Origin: Otariodibacter oris
Lineage (GTDB): Bacteria; Pseudomonadota; Gammaproteobacteria; Enterobacterales; Pasteurellaceae
Assembly: GCF_009684715.1 (NCBI RefSeq)
Contig: NZ_CP016604.1
Span: 635,262 to 699,261 of the forward strand
Direction of reading: 5' to 3'
Length of the DNA: 64,000 nt
Every line of letters starts with the position of its first letter. The first letter of the stretch is position 1. The position numbers were made by a program, and so were the translations under genes. Of this stretch, positions 11,103 to 20,009 are shown piece by piece. The notes under the pieces were generated by a model that was not told where the DNA came from, searched no databases, and saw only the letters and a program-made list of their open reading frames with translations.

Positions 11103-12407
11103 TCATTTATGCGCAGATTTCTTGATTTTTACTGTTGATTGCGGGTTTATGATATAAGGTGTGACGAATATAATGAGTTCTCGTTTTGATATTTTATCTC
11201 TACTTTGACTAAATAGATGCTTTATAACAGGAATACTACCTAATATTGGTACTCGATTTTCACTTTTTGAAATAAGGTGCTGAAATACTCCTCCTAATAC
11301 GATGGTTTCACCATGATGAGCAATCACTTGTGTTTTTAATTCTTGTTTATCTATAGTTGTGAGTTCATTTACACCTTGTTGGCTGTTAGGGGCATTTTGA
11401 GTGACAAGTAAATCCAGTAAAATTTGGTTATTTCTAGAAAGCTGAGGAGTAACCTCTAAGCCTAGTACGGCTTTTTTAAATTCAACATCTGTTGTTTCGC
11501 TTTTTTTATCATAAATAGCGTAAGGAATTTCAGTACCTTGTTTAATACTGGCCTGTTGCTTATTCGTGGTTAATAAACGAGGGCTTGCAATAATTTCAAC
11601 ATGATTTTCACGTTCTAATGCGTTTAGTTCTAGATCAAGCACTCTGCCATTGATTTTCGCAATTTGTAAAACAGCAGAGGCAGCATTGCTGACAGGAAAG
11701 TTTACATTAAGATTATTGACCACACTTCCATTCCCTTCAAGATTTCCTGCAAAGGAGTGATGTTGATCCGTGGGAGAAAATAGCCCCCATCTAACACCTA
11801 ATTCTTTTAAGTTTTCACTGCTAATAGTCACTATTCTAGCTTCGATTGCTATCTGTGGGATTGGCATATCAAGTTGCTTTATCAATTGAGATATAGTGTT
11901 AATTGATTTTTCAGTATCTTTTATAATGATTTGATTACTTCTATCATCAAAATGCAAATAGCCAGCTTCAGATAAAATATTTCCATTACCTTTTGTGATA
12001 GATTCAATAATCTTTGAGGCTTTAGAATGATATAACTTGATTGTTTTTGTTTTGAGAAATATAGAAGTATCTGGAATATTCGTAATATTAGGAACACTTT
12101 GATTAAGATTGTCATCTAAGGTATTCAGAGGTTTTTCCTCTTTTGAAACCATATAGATATTATCATTTTTATGTATGGACAAATTATTTATTATTGCTAT
12201 CTGATTGATAATTTTATTAAAATCACTTTGCTTTATGTATAAAGTTGTGTTTGAGTCTATATTATCTTTTACAATAATATTATTTCCCGTTTCTATAGCA
12301 AGGTAAGAGAGTATTTCTTTTGTTGGGGCATCTTTTAAAGAGATAGTAATTGATGATGAAAATGCAGTCTGAATAAAAAATATGGTGATTAGATTAAAGT
12401 ATTTCAT
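11103..12407 (-). CDS. comE: ComE/PilQ-type secretin (HofQ homologue)
   Basis: Outer-membrane secretin pore for the competence pseudopilus/type IV pilus, through which the pilus extends and DNA enters. The 434 aa product has a signal peptide-like N-terminus (ITIFFIQTAFSSS), an STN-like domain (DAPTKEILSYLAIETGNNIIV), a secretin N1 domain with IIKDTEKSINTISQLIKQLD and PQIAIEARIV, and the secretin core with GETIVLGGVFQ and VPILGSIPVIKHLF. It corresponds to E. coli HofQ and is the last gene of comABCDE. No comF follows it, unlike in H. influenzae. Confidence 0.93.
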   Translation of the reverse strand: MKYFNLITIFFIQTAFSSSITISLKDAPTKEILSYLAIETGNNIIVKDNIDSNTTLYIKQSDFNKIINQIAIINNLSIHKNDNIYMVSKEEKPLNTLDDNLNQSVPNITNIPDTSIFLKTKTIKLYHSKASKIIESITKGNGNILSEAGYLHFDDRSNQIIIKDTEKSINTISQLIKQLDMPIPQIAIEARIVTISSENLKELGVRWGLFSPTDQHHSFAGNLEGNGSVVNNLNVNFPVSNAASAVLQIAKINGRVLDLELNALERENHVEIIASPRLLTTNKQQASIKQGTEIPYAIYDKKSETTDVEFKKAVLGLEVTPQLSRNNQILLDLLVTQNAPNSQQGVNELTTIDKQELKTQVIAHHGETIVLGGVFQHLISKSENRVPILGSIPVIKHLFSQSRDKISKRELIIFVTPYIINPQSTVKIKKSAHK

Positions 12408-12420
12408 TTTACCTCTATTA

Positions 12421-12831
12421 CTATATGGCTAATTTTATCTTTATTGGTGTTTTGCAATTATTGCTTTTACCCCAATCTATATATTCTATTTCTTTTGAGT
12501 TTATATCTATAATTTGTATTTTTGACGGCTCTATCATTTGATCTTTTTTTAGCTCAATAATTCTTAAAGCATCATTTAGTAAGAGCCCTGTAAAGTTATC
12601 ATCTATACTAATGATCCCTATTAGTTTTAATTCTTGAAATTTTTCTACTATATTTATAGTTTCTAGGTTGTCCTCTTTATTACAGTTTAAATGAGATTTT
12701 TCATTTTTTAGTATAATTTCTTCATTTTTTTTAACTTCTTCATTTATATCTTCTTCATCATAGAATGGATCAGCATAAGCTATAGTGATATTTAATATAA
12801 TAAAAAGAAAAGTAAGAATGGTTTTTTGCAT
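12421..12831 (-). CDS. comD: ComD, pilus assembly protein (HofP/PilP position)
   Basis: A 136 aa secreted protein in the fourth position of the competence operon. It begins with a signal peptide (about residues 1-20, ending AYA), then a Glu/Lys/Asn-rich linker and a small beta-rich domain (FQELKLIGIISIDDNFTGLLLND) like PilP, which links the inner-membrane pilus proteins to the secretin. Primary sequence conservation is low; the assignment depends mainly on order and size. Spacing is 13 bp to comE. Confidence 0.8.
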   Translation of the reverse strand: MQKTILTFLFIILNITIAYADPFYDEEDINEEVKKNEEIILKNEKSHLNCNKEDNLETINIVEKFQELKLIGIISIDDNFTGLLLNDALRIIELKKDQMIEPSKIQIIDINSKEIEYIDWGKSNNCKTPIKIKLAI

Positions 12832-12840
12832 ATAATTTCC

Positions 12841-13359
12841 TTAGGGGATAATTGTTAATGTTATATCTAACTCGATAGATTTATTTATACCGGTTTTGGA
12901 TAATATTAGTTCAGTAAATTTTAGGTGTTTTATTTTATTTATATCTTGTATGATGTTGATAGATTTTTTACTGTTTTGGGTTGATATTACATTTATCTTT
13001 TGGCTATCACCAAAATACCATTGTAAATTATTTAACTTTCCTCCATTTTTTATTATTATTTCTTTAATTTTACTATCAATAATAGATATACTACCAGTTT
13101 TTTTGCTTTTTTCTTGGTTTTTTTTATATGCTTTGGATAATATTATTGACTTATTTTTTAATTTTTCTTGATAGCTTTCCTGTATTTCTAGTTCTTTATT
13201 TAGCATGTTTTTTAATCTAAAGTAGTTTGTTGCTGATAAGGTAATCGTTATCAGCATTATAATTAATATCATCTGTATACGTTTTTTATTAATAATGTTA
13301 ATTATTTTATATTTTTTCTTTGTTGGTGATGTATACAGTTTTTTTAATGTTTTTTGCAT
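12841..13359 (-). CDS. comC: ComC, pilus assembly protein (HofO/PilO position)
   Basis: A 172 aa protein in the third position of the com operon. It has a strongly basic cytoplasmic start, one membrane segment (about residues 29-50, IQMILIIMLITITLSATNYF), a Lys/Glu-rich coiled segment and a C-terminal globular domain, the arrangement of PilO-type inner-membrane alignment proteins. The coding sequence is extremely AT-rich, with many Lys, Ile and Asn codons. Function is inferred from position and topology. Confidence 0.78.
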   Translation of the reverse strand: MQKTLKKLYTSPTKKKYKIINIINKKRIQMILIIMLITITLSATNYFRLKNMLNKELEIQESYQEKLKNKSIILSKAYKKNQEKSKKTGSISIIDSKIKEIIIKNGGKLNNLQWYFGDSQKINVISTQNSKKSINIIQDINKIKHLKFTELILSKTGINKSIELDITLTIIP

Positions 13360-13368
13360 AATTTTATT

Positions 13369-13881
13369 TTAATGTATTGATATTGAAAATAATATTCTAT
13401 GATCATCTATTGTTTGAAAGTTCTCAATAGTATATTTATACTTTCTTGTCTTTAATTGTTCTTCTATTTTTTTGAATTCTTCTCTGTTATTTACTTTGCC
13501 CTCTAAGACAAGTAGGGTTTGATCACTATTTTTATGTATTTCAACGGTTGATAAAGAACCAGATGTTTTTATTTCTTTTAGATAATTTGTTAATTCTGAA
13601 ATTTTTTCTCTTGGGATATATTCTTTTCTTATGGTGCTTTTTTTGGAAATGCTTATAATATTATTTTCTATTTCTTTCATTTTTTCTTTATATGCTATGT
13701 TTTTATTTTTTATAGTTATGTAGTCTAAATATATATCTCTTTGATATATATATGAAAAATAAGTAAAGGTGAATAAAGTAAATATAAAGGTTACCATTAT
13801 TAATATATTTGATTTGGATTTATTAACCCATTTTTTAGCATTATGATCGGTTAAATTTATACCTTGCCATTCCATAAACAT
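13369..13881 (-). CDS. comB: ComB, pilus assembly protein (HofN/PilN position)
   Basis: A 170 aa bitopic inner-membrane protein with a short cytoplasmic N-terminus containing GINLTDHNAKKWVNK, the usual PilN-type lead into the membrane helix (about residues 28-48). A coiled segment and a periplasmic ferredoxin-like domain follow. PilN N-termini bind PilM/ComA. Its start overlaps the comA stop by 25 bases, so translation of the two is probably coupled. Confidence 0.8.
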   Translation of the reverse strand: MFMEWQGINLTDHNAKKWVNKSKSNILIMVTFIFTLFTFTYFSYIYQRDIYLDYITIKNKNIAYKEKMKEIENNIISISKKSTIRKEYIPREKISELTNYLKEIKTSGSLSTVEIHKNSDQTLLVLEGKVNNREEFKKIEEQLKTRKYKYTIENFQTIDDHRILFSISIH

Positions 13882-14561
13882 GCTCCCAATGCTAATAAAT
13901 ACATATCGAGGTCTAGAATTTTCTCAGATTCGTTTATGTGTTCTATCGTTAGAACATTTAGTACATCACCATTTTCTTGTATGAGTAATTTATCTAATTG
14001 GAATTGAACAATAGAATTTCTGAACTTATAGTAATTTTTGTGTACAGTATCGTATGGAACAGAGGATAAGTAGTGGAATGCTCTTAAGTAACAGTATAAT
14101 TCACAATCTAAAATTGTGAGTTCATTGATAAATAGGGAGTGAGCAAATTCTTTACGTAATGCATAAATGATTGTTCTGATTGCTGATTTAGAGTGATTTT
14201 TTTCAACATAATAGTCAAAAAAGACATCCTCTAAATCGACAGGAAGTTCTATCTTAAGAATTTCTATGATTTTCTTATAGCACATTTCATCAGAATAATG
14301 ATGAGGGAAAAAGACATATTTTCGCCAAATATAGTGATGAGGTACTGGTCTGATGATCGTAACTTTTTTGGGGAGATCCTCGCTATCTTGTATATCAAGC
14401 AACGTAGATTTTAAAGATTTGGATTTGTTTACCCAAAGAGTGCGTATTGTTCTGTTTTGTATATATAACACACAATAATAGAGATCATTTTCACTAATAC
14501 CTATTTGTATAGGAGTGCTTGTGGATTCTGATATATTGATGTTTAAGAGTTTTTTCAGCAT
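13857..14561 (-). CDS. comA: ComA, pilus assembly protein (HofM/PilM position)
   Basis: The first gene of the competence operon encodes a 234 aa cytoplasmic protein with no signal or membrane segment. Position and weak motifs (PVDLEDVFFDYYVE) fit the PilM/HofM actin-like protein that binds PilN inside the cell. It is divergent from mrcA, exactly as hofM is in E. coli. Sequence is diverged from better-known PilM proteins, so the name comes from synteny with H. influenzae comA. The shared upstream region contains a candidate dyad (14648-14668). Confidence 0.82.
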   Translation of the reverse strand: MLKKLLNINISESTSTPIQIGISENDLYYCVLYIQNRTIRTLWVNKSKSLKSTLLDIQDSEDLPKKVTIIRPVPHHYIWRKYVFFPHHYSDEMCYKKIIEILKIELPVDLEDVFFDYYVEKNHSKSAIRTIIYALRKEFAHSLFINELTILDCELYCYLRAFHYLSSVPYDTVHKNYYKFRNSIVQFQLDKLLIQENGDVLNVLTIEHINESEKILDLDMYLLALGACLWNGKV

Positions 14562-14647
14562 GATTACTCGTTATTTATAAAAGATTAAGCGATAAAAACA
14601 GCTTTTTGTTAAGTTTTAGCTTATAATTAACCTGTTTATTCAAAGTA

Positions 14648-14668
14648 TTTGCATATATTGGGTGCAAA
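14648..14668. promoter_or_regulatory. Dyad in the comA-mrcA intergenic region, possible CRP-S-like site
   Basis: TTTGCA and TGCAAA arms flank 9 bases, centred about 97 bp before the comA ATG. A TAATTATAAG stretch between the site and comA could serve as a -10 region. Sxy-dependent CRP-S sites start TGCGA and have six bases between half-site cores; here the core spacing is seven and the inner bases do not match, so this is only a candidate. Confidence 0.3.
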
Positions 14669-14704
14669 TTTAGTTTTAGTCATTTGTTAAAAGGGTCTTT
14701 TTCG

Positions 14705-17278
14705 ATGAAGATCGTAAAAATTATATTTAGTAGTTTTCTTACATTATTTATTCTGGGATGCATTGTTGCAGGTTTAGGTTACATGCATTTCAAACAAGGT
14801 TTACCAGATGTAGCAACTTTAAAAACTGTAGAATTACAGCGACCAATGCAGATATTTACTGCTGATGGAAAATTAATTGGTGAGGTTGGTGAAGAACGTC
14901 GTATTCCTGTTAAGTTGAGTGACATTCCTACAGCTTTAATTGATGCAATTATTGCAACTGAGGATGCTCGTTTCTATGAACACAAAGGTATTGATCCTAA
15001 AGGTATTTTACGTGCTATATGGCGTTCTGCTAATGGAGATCAACAAGGTGCGAGTACCATTACTCAGCAATTAGCTCGAAATTTTTTCCTCTCTCCTGAA
15101 AGAAAAATAGAAAGAAAAATTAAAGAAGCTATTTTAGCTGTAGAGATAGAGCAGAACTTAACTAAAGATGAAATTTTAGAGCTTTACCTTAATAAGATTT
15201 ACTTGGGCTATCGTTCCTATGGTGTTGCTGCCGCAGCTAAGACATATTTTGGAAAAGATTTAAATGAGTTAACTTTATCTGAAATTGCAATTATTGCTGG
15301 ATTACCTAAAGCACCATCGACAATGAATCCATTATTTTCAGTGAAAAGGGCAGAAGATCGTCGTAATGTCGTATTGGGAAGAATGTTAGACGTAGGAAAA
15401 ATTACTCAAGAGCAGTATGAACAAGCTAAAGCTGAACCGATTAATGCGAAATTTCATGGCGCATCTTTAGAATTCAGAGCAGATTATGTGACAGAGATGA
15501 TTCGTCAAGAAATGGTAAAACGGTATGGTGAAGAAGCAGCATACACTAAGGGGTACCAAGTATATGCCACTGTCTTGTCGGATGATCAAAGAGAAGCGCA
15601 AAACTCTCTACGAAATAATTTAATTGATTATGACCGCCGTCATGGTTGGAGAGGTGCAGAGCAACTTTGGAAACCAAATGAAGAAGCTTGGGATGAAGAA
15701 ACTATTATTGATCACTTGAGTAAATTACCAAATTCAATACCTTTTATTGGTGCTGCAGTGTTAAGTACTGCAAAAGACAAGGCCAATATTTTATTGAATA
15801 ATGGCGAAAAAGTAGAGCTAAAATTAGGGGGTATGAAATGGGCAAGAAAATTTATTAGTGACTCAGCTAAAGGGAAAACTCCTACTTCTGTCAGTGATGT
15901 AATTCATACAGGAGAACAAATTTGGGTTAAACAAGATAGATCTGGAAATTGGGAATTAGGACAAATTCCAGAGGTAAATTCTGCTCTAGTTTCATTAAAT
16001 AGTGATAATGGTGCAATAGAAGCCATTGTAGGTGGATTTAGTTTCGAACAAAGCCGTTTTAATCGTGCAACTCAATCTTTGGTGCAAGTTGGTTCTTCTA
16101 TAAAACCATTTATTTATGCAGCTGCTTTAAATAAGGGATTAAGTTTGGCAACGACTTTAAGTGATCAACCTATTACAATTGTAAAGAAGGGGCAAAAGCC
16201 ATGGTCACCTAAAAATTCACCTAATGTTTATGAAGGTACGTTGCGTTTGCGTGTAGGTTTGGGTAAATCAAAAAATGTCATGATGGTTAGAACAGTTCAA
16301 ATGGCAGGAGTTGACTATATCGCTGATTATTTACAACGTTTTGGGTTTGATCGAAAACAATATCAAGCAACGGAAGCTTTGGCGCTTGGTGCTGCTTCTT
16401 TTACTCCTCTTGAAATGGCTAGAGGATATGCCACATTTGATAATGGTGGTTATTTGATTGAACCTTATTTAATTGAGCGTATCGTTGATGGAAATGGTCA
16501 GGAAATATTTAAGGCGAATCCTGCTATGGCTTGTTTAACTTGTAATGATATTCCTGTTGTTTATCCTGAACCTAATTATTTTGACTTTATTAAAATTGAA
16601 GAATCGCCTGTTCATGATGTTAATATAGATGATGTAACAGATATTATTCCTGGCCTTGATATAAATATGATTCAAAAAGACGAGATGCCAAGTTTAATGG
16701 TAGAGTCTGGATTGAATTCTCAAGAAAAACGTCATGCTCCACGCGTTATTAGTGGTGAAATAGCTTTTCTTATGAGGAGCGCCTTACATACAGCGATTAC
16801 TGGTGAACCAGGTCAAGGTTGGAGAGGGACTGGGCATCGTATTGTTGGTCAAATCAAACGTCAGGATATTGGTGGAAAAACTGGGACAACTAATAATTCA
16901 AAAATTGCTTGGTATGCAGGATTTGGTGCTAATTTAGTTACTACTGTTTATGTTGGTTTCGATGATAATAAGCGTGATCTTGGTAGAGGAGAAGCAGGAG
17001 CACAAACAGCTTTACCCGCTTGGATTGGTTATATGAAATCAGCATTAAAAGATAAATCTGAAAGAAAAGAAATATTGCCACCAAATATTGTGACTGCAAA
17101 AATTGATGCATCTACAGGATTTTTAGGTAATAGTTTGACTGAATACTTTATTAAAGGGACTGAACCAACAAGAAGATTTATTATTGAGAAAGGTTATCAA
17201 ATTGATAATGGTAACCCTCGTTTAGGATTACCGAACTCAGGAACCTCAAATGGAACAGGGAGCCAAGAATTATTCTAA
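14705..17278 (+). CDS. mrcA: PBP1A, class A penicillin-binding protein
   Basis: A bifunctional peptidoglycan glycosyltransferase/transpeptidase anchored in the inner membrane and acting in the periplasm. The 857 aa product has an N-terminal membrane anchor (residues about 5-27), a GT51 domain with catalytic Glu86 in ATEDARFYEH and QGASTITQQLARNFFLS, an OB-like insert, and a transpeptidase domain with SSIKPF (active Ser), SKN and KTGTT motifs. It ends with SQELF like E. coli PBP1A. The frame opens at a TTG at 14684, but the ATG at 14705 (MKIVKIIFSS) matches homologues. It is divergent from comA. Confidence 0.96.
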   Translation: MKIVKIIFSSFLTLFILGCIVAGLGYMHFKQGLPDVATLKTVELQRPMQIFTADGKLIGEVGEERRIPVKLSDIPTALIDAIIATEDARFYEHKGIDPKGILRAIWRSANGDQQGASTITQQLARNFFLSPERKIERKIKEAILAVEIEQNLTKDEILELYLNKIYLGYRSYGVAAAAKTYFGKDLNELTLSEIAIIAGLPKAPSTMNPLFSVKRAEDRRNVVLGRMLDVGKITQEQYEQAKAEPINAKFHGASLEFRADYVTEMIRQEMVKRYGEEAAYTKGYQVYATVLSDDQREAQNSLRNNLIDYDRRHGWRGAEQLWKPNEEAWDEETIIDHLSKLPNSIPFIGAAVLSTAKDKANILLNNGEKVELKLGGMKWARKFISDSAKGKTPTSVSDVIHTGEQIWVKQDRSGNWELGQIPEVNSALVSLNSDNGAIEAIVGGFSFEQSRFNRATQSLVQVGSSIKPFIYAAALNKGLSLATTLSDQPITIVKKGQKPWSPKNSPNVYEGTLRLRVGLGKSKNVMMVRTVQMAGVDYIADYLQRFGFDRKQYQATEALALGAASFTPLEMARGYATFDNGGYLIEPYLIERIVDGNGQEIFKANPAMACLTCNDIPVVYPEPNYFDFIKIEESPVHDVNIDDVTDIIPGLDINMIQKDEMPSLMVESGLNSQEKRHAPRVISGEIAFLMRSALHTAITGEPGQGWRGTGHRIVGQIKRQDIGGKTGTTNNSKIAWYAGFGANLVTTVYVGFDDNKRDLGRGEAGAQTALPAWIGYMKSALKDKSERKEILPPNIVTAKIDASTGFLGNSLTEYFIKGTEPTRRFIIEKGYQIDNGNPRLGLPNSGTSNGTGSQELF

Positions 17279-17425
17279 ATTTTACGAGATAGGTACAGTT
17301 TAGGTTGAAAAGAAGGGTGGTTTATTGCGATAATGGCATCCATCTTTCTCTTTGGGCGATTTGTGGTTTAATTAGTATATAAGTGTATTATTTATAATCA
17401 CTTTTTTGTAAATTTTAACTCATAA

Positions 17426-17459
17426 CAGACCGCTTGTTTTTACAAGCGGTCTGTTTTTT
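17426..17459 (+). terminator. Terminator made of an inverted USS pair, after mrcA
   Basis: A perfect 12-bp stem CAGACCGCTTGT / ACAAGCGGTCTG with a TTTT loop, followed by six T. Both arms are complete uptake signal cores (17429-17437 and 17442-17450). The 147 bp between the mrcA stop and this hairpin holds no convincing gene. Confidence 0.88.
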
Positions 17460-17515
17460 CGACATTTTTACCACAAATTAGGTTATTAATCTTTAAATAT
17501 GAAAAGAAAAAAAGA

Positions 17516-18037
17516 ATGGCAGAAAAACGTAATATTTTTTTAATCGGTCCTATGGGAGCAGGTAAAAGTACAATTGGGCGTCAGCTAGCACAAATGCTAA
17601 ATATGGATTTTTTAGATTCTGATGCTGTAATTGAAGAACGAGCTGGTGCTGATATTGACTGGATTTTTGATATAGAGGGGGAAGAAGGTTTTCGTAAGCG
17701 TGAAGAGCGGGTTATTAATGAATTAACGCATTCTCAAGGATTAGTTCTTTCGACAGGAGGGGGATCTGTTGTTTCTAAGGACAATCGTAATGCTTTATCT
17801 GCTCGTGGTATCGTGGTCTATTTAGAAACATCCGTTGATAAACAATTTGAGCGTACTCAGCGAGATAAAAAGCGACCATTGCTACAAAATGAAGATCCTT
17901 ATCAGATCTTACAAGAGCTTGCGAAAGTACGTAATCCATTGTATGAAGAAATCGCAGATATTACCTTACAGACAGATGAACAAACAGCAAAAGTTGTTGC
18001 AACTAAGATCATTGAAATGATCGATAATTTGCAATAA
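17516..18037 (+). CDS. aroK: AroK, shikimate kinase
   Basis: Shikimate kinase phosphorylates shikimate at the 3-position in aromatic amino acid synthesis. The 173 aa length is standard. It shows the Walker A loop GPMGAGKST (residues 11-19), [18 protein letters not shown] substrate motif, [16 protein letters not shown] and the RDKKRPLL lid. It precedes aroB by 22 bp, the conserved aroK-aroB-dam order. Confidence 0.97.
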   Translation: MAEKRNIFLIGPMGAGKSTIGRQLAQMLNMDFLDSDAVIEERAGADIDWIFDIEGEEGFRKREERVINELTHSQGLVLSTGGGSVVSKDNRNALSARGIVVYLETSVDKQFERTQRDKKRPLLQNEDPYQILQELAKVRNPLYEEIADITLQTDEQTAKVVATKIIEMIDNLQ

Positions 18038-18059
18038 ATATAATGAAAAGGGAGTTGTA

Positions 18060-19145
18060 ATGTTAACAGTCGATGTTGAGCTAAAGGATAGGAAATATCC
18101 TATTTCTATCGGTGAAAATCTATTAGATAAGATTGAGAGTTTTTATCCGCTCAAATCTGGAGATAGAGTAATGATTGTTTCCAACCCTACAATTGCCAAA
18201 TATCACCTTGCAACAGTTGAAAACACACTATCCCAATTAGAATGTATTGTTGATCATGTTCTTATACCAGATGGTGAACAGTATAAGACACTGGATTCAT
18301 TAAATTTAATTTTTACCACTTTACTTGAAAAAAATCATAATAGAGATACAACAATTATTGCATTAGGTGGTGGTGTAGTTGGTGATATTGCTGGGTATGC
18401 AGCAGCTTCTTATCAGCGTGGAGTGAGATTTATTCAAATTCCAACAACATTATTAGCACAAGTTGATTCATCCGTAGGAGGAAAGACGGCAGTTAACCAT
18501 CCATTAGGTAAGAACATGATCGGTGCATTTTATCAACCTATTTCTGTAATTATTGATATCAACACACTAAATACCTTACCCAAAAGAGAGATTAGTGCAG
18601 GATTGGCTGAAGTGATTAAATATGGTGCAATCTTTGATATTCAATTTTTTGAATGGTTGGAAGACCATATAGATGGTCTTGTGAGCTTAGAATCATCACT
18701 GCTTGCATATTGTATTGAGCGTTGCTGTCAGCTAAAATCGATGGTTGTTGCAAAAGATGAAAAAGAAAATGGTGAACGTGCTTTATTAAATTTTGGACAC
18801 ACTTTTGGGCACGCAATTGAAGCTCATTTAGGATATGGAAATTGGTTACATGGTGAAGCTGTTGCAGTCGGAATGTTAGAGGCAGCTGCATTATCTCATT
18901 TGAATGGCGATATTACGGAAAAAGAAGTAGCTAGACTAGAATTGCTACTTGCTAGAGCTAATTTACCAACATATTCTCCAGATGGTATGCTTTCAAATGA
19001 GTATTTACCTTATATGAAACGTGATAAAAAAGTATTGGGTAGTAAATTACGTTTTATTCTATTAAAGTCTCTCGGCTCTGCTTATATCGCGACAAATGTT
19101 TCAGAAGATAAAGTGATACAAGCTATTTCTCATTTTGTTGAATAA
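18060..19145 (+). CDS. aroB: AroB, 3-dehydroquinate synthase
   Basis: AroB converts DAHP to 3-dehydroquinate using NAD and zinc, the second shikimate pathway step. The 361 aa protein has the NAD-binding [21 protein letters not shown] segment, [35 protein letters not shown], and the zinc His motif [12 protein letters not shown]. It is preceded by a GGGAG ribosome site. The next gene, dam, starts 10 bp later; the damX gene found between them in E. coli is absent. Confidence 0.97.
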   Translation: MLTVDVELKDRKYPISIGENLLDKIESFYPLKSGDRVMIVSNPTIAKYHLATVENTLSQLECIVDHVLIPDGEQYKTLDSLNLIFTTLLEKNHNRDTTIIALGGGVVGDIAGYAAASYQRGVRFIQIPTTLLAQVDSSVGGKTAVNHPLGKNMIGAFYQPISVIIDINTLNTLPKREISAGLAEVIKYGAIFDIQFFEWLEDHIDGLVSLESSLLAYCIERCCQLKSMVVAKDEKENGERALLNFGHTFGHAIEAHLGYGNWLHGEAVAVGMLEAAALSHLNGDITEKEVARLELLLARANLPTYSPDGMLSNEYLPYMKRDKKVLGSKLRFILLKSLGSAYIATNVSEDKVIQAISHFVE

Positions 19146-19155
19146 TTAAGTAAAT

Positions 19156-19980
19156 ATGAATACTAAGCAAAGAGCTTTCTTGAAGTGGGCAGGAGGAAAG
19201 TATCGCTTAATTGAAGATATTGCTCGTCATTTACCAAATAAATCTTGCTTAGTTGAGCCATTTGTTGGGGCTGGATCGGTTTTTTTAAATACAGAATTTG
19301 AACGTTATGTGCTAGCTGATATTAATCCCGATCTTATCAATCTATTTAATATTATAAAACAAGATGTAGAGAGTTATCTTTCGGATGCAAAATCGCTTTT
19401 TGAAAATTCTCAAGCCAATACTCCTCTGTTTTATTATCAGTGTCGCCAAGAGTTTAATTCATCAAATGATGTATTTAGACGCTCGGTCTTATTTCTCTAT
19501 CTAAATCGATTTGGTTTTAATGGGTTATGTCGTTATAACCAGAAACACGAGTTTAATGTACCTTTTGGCTCATATGCTCAGCACTATTTCCCAGAAAAAG
19601 AACTCCGATATTTTGCAGAGAAAGCTCAACACGCAATATTTATTTGCGCTGGGTTTGAGCAAACGTTTGAATATCTTTTAGAGAATATGGAAGATTGTGT
19701 TGTGTATTGTGACCCACCTTATGCACCCCTTGAGCAAGAAAGTAATTTCACACAATATGCCGGCGGTGGATTTAGTCTAGAGAACCAAAAATTATTAGCA
19801 TATTATGCTGAAAAGGCAAAAGATAAAAATATTCCCGTACTAATTTCTAATCATGATACAGCATTCACTAGAGAAATATATAAAAATGCTGAACTTACAA
19901 CTTTTAAAGTGCAACGACACATTGGGCAGAAGTCACATTCTCGTATAAAGGTTGATGAACTTTTTGCACTTTTTTCTTAG
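19156..19980 (+). CDS. dam: Dam, GATC adenine N6 methyltransferase
   Basis: Dam methylates adenine in GATC, marking strands for mismatch repair and influencing replication and gene expression. The 274 aa product has the SAM-binding FLKWAGGKYRL motif (residues 8-18), VEPFVGAGSVF, and the catalytic DPPY motif (186-189). The aroKB linkage and length argue for the housekeeping Dam rather than a restriction-modification enzyme, and no endonuclease gene is adjacent. Confidence 0.95.
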   Translation: MNTKQRAFLKWAGGKYRLIEDIARHLPNKSCLVEPFVGAGSVFLNTEFERYVLADINPDLINLFNIIKQDVESYLSDAKSLFENSQANTPLFYYQCRQEFNSSNDVFRRSVLFLYLNRFGFNGLCRYNQKHEFNVPFGSYAQHYFPEKELRYFAEKAQHAIFICAGFEQTFEYLLENMEDCVVYCDPPYAPLEQESNFTQYAGGGFSLENQKLLAYYAEKAKDKNIPVLISNHDTAFTREIYKNAELTTFKVQRHIGQKSHSRIKVDELFALFS

Positions 19981-20009
19981 TTATTACAAGAATTTTATTT
20001 GGAGTACAA

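Noticed and set aside
12896-13171. 91-codon plus-strand ORF inside comC/comD region
   Set aside because: It is antisense to comC, very rich in Phe and Ile because of the AT-rich reverse strand, with no ribosome site or known motif.
17279-17425. Small RNA or short ORF after mrcA
   Set aside because: Only a 12-codon frame without ribosome site and no promoter hexamers; it looks like 3' untranslated sequence up to the USS terminator.
19156-19980. Restriction-modification system at dam
   Set aside because: No endonuclease gene adjacent, and the aroK-aroB-dam linkage is that of housekeeping Dam.
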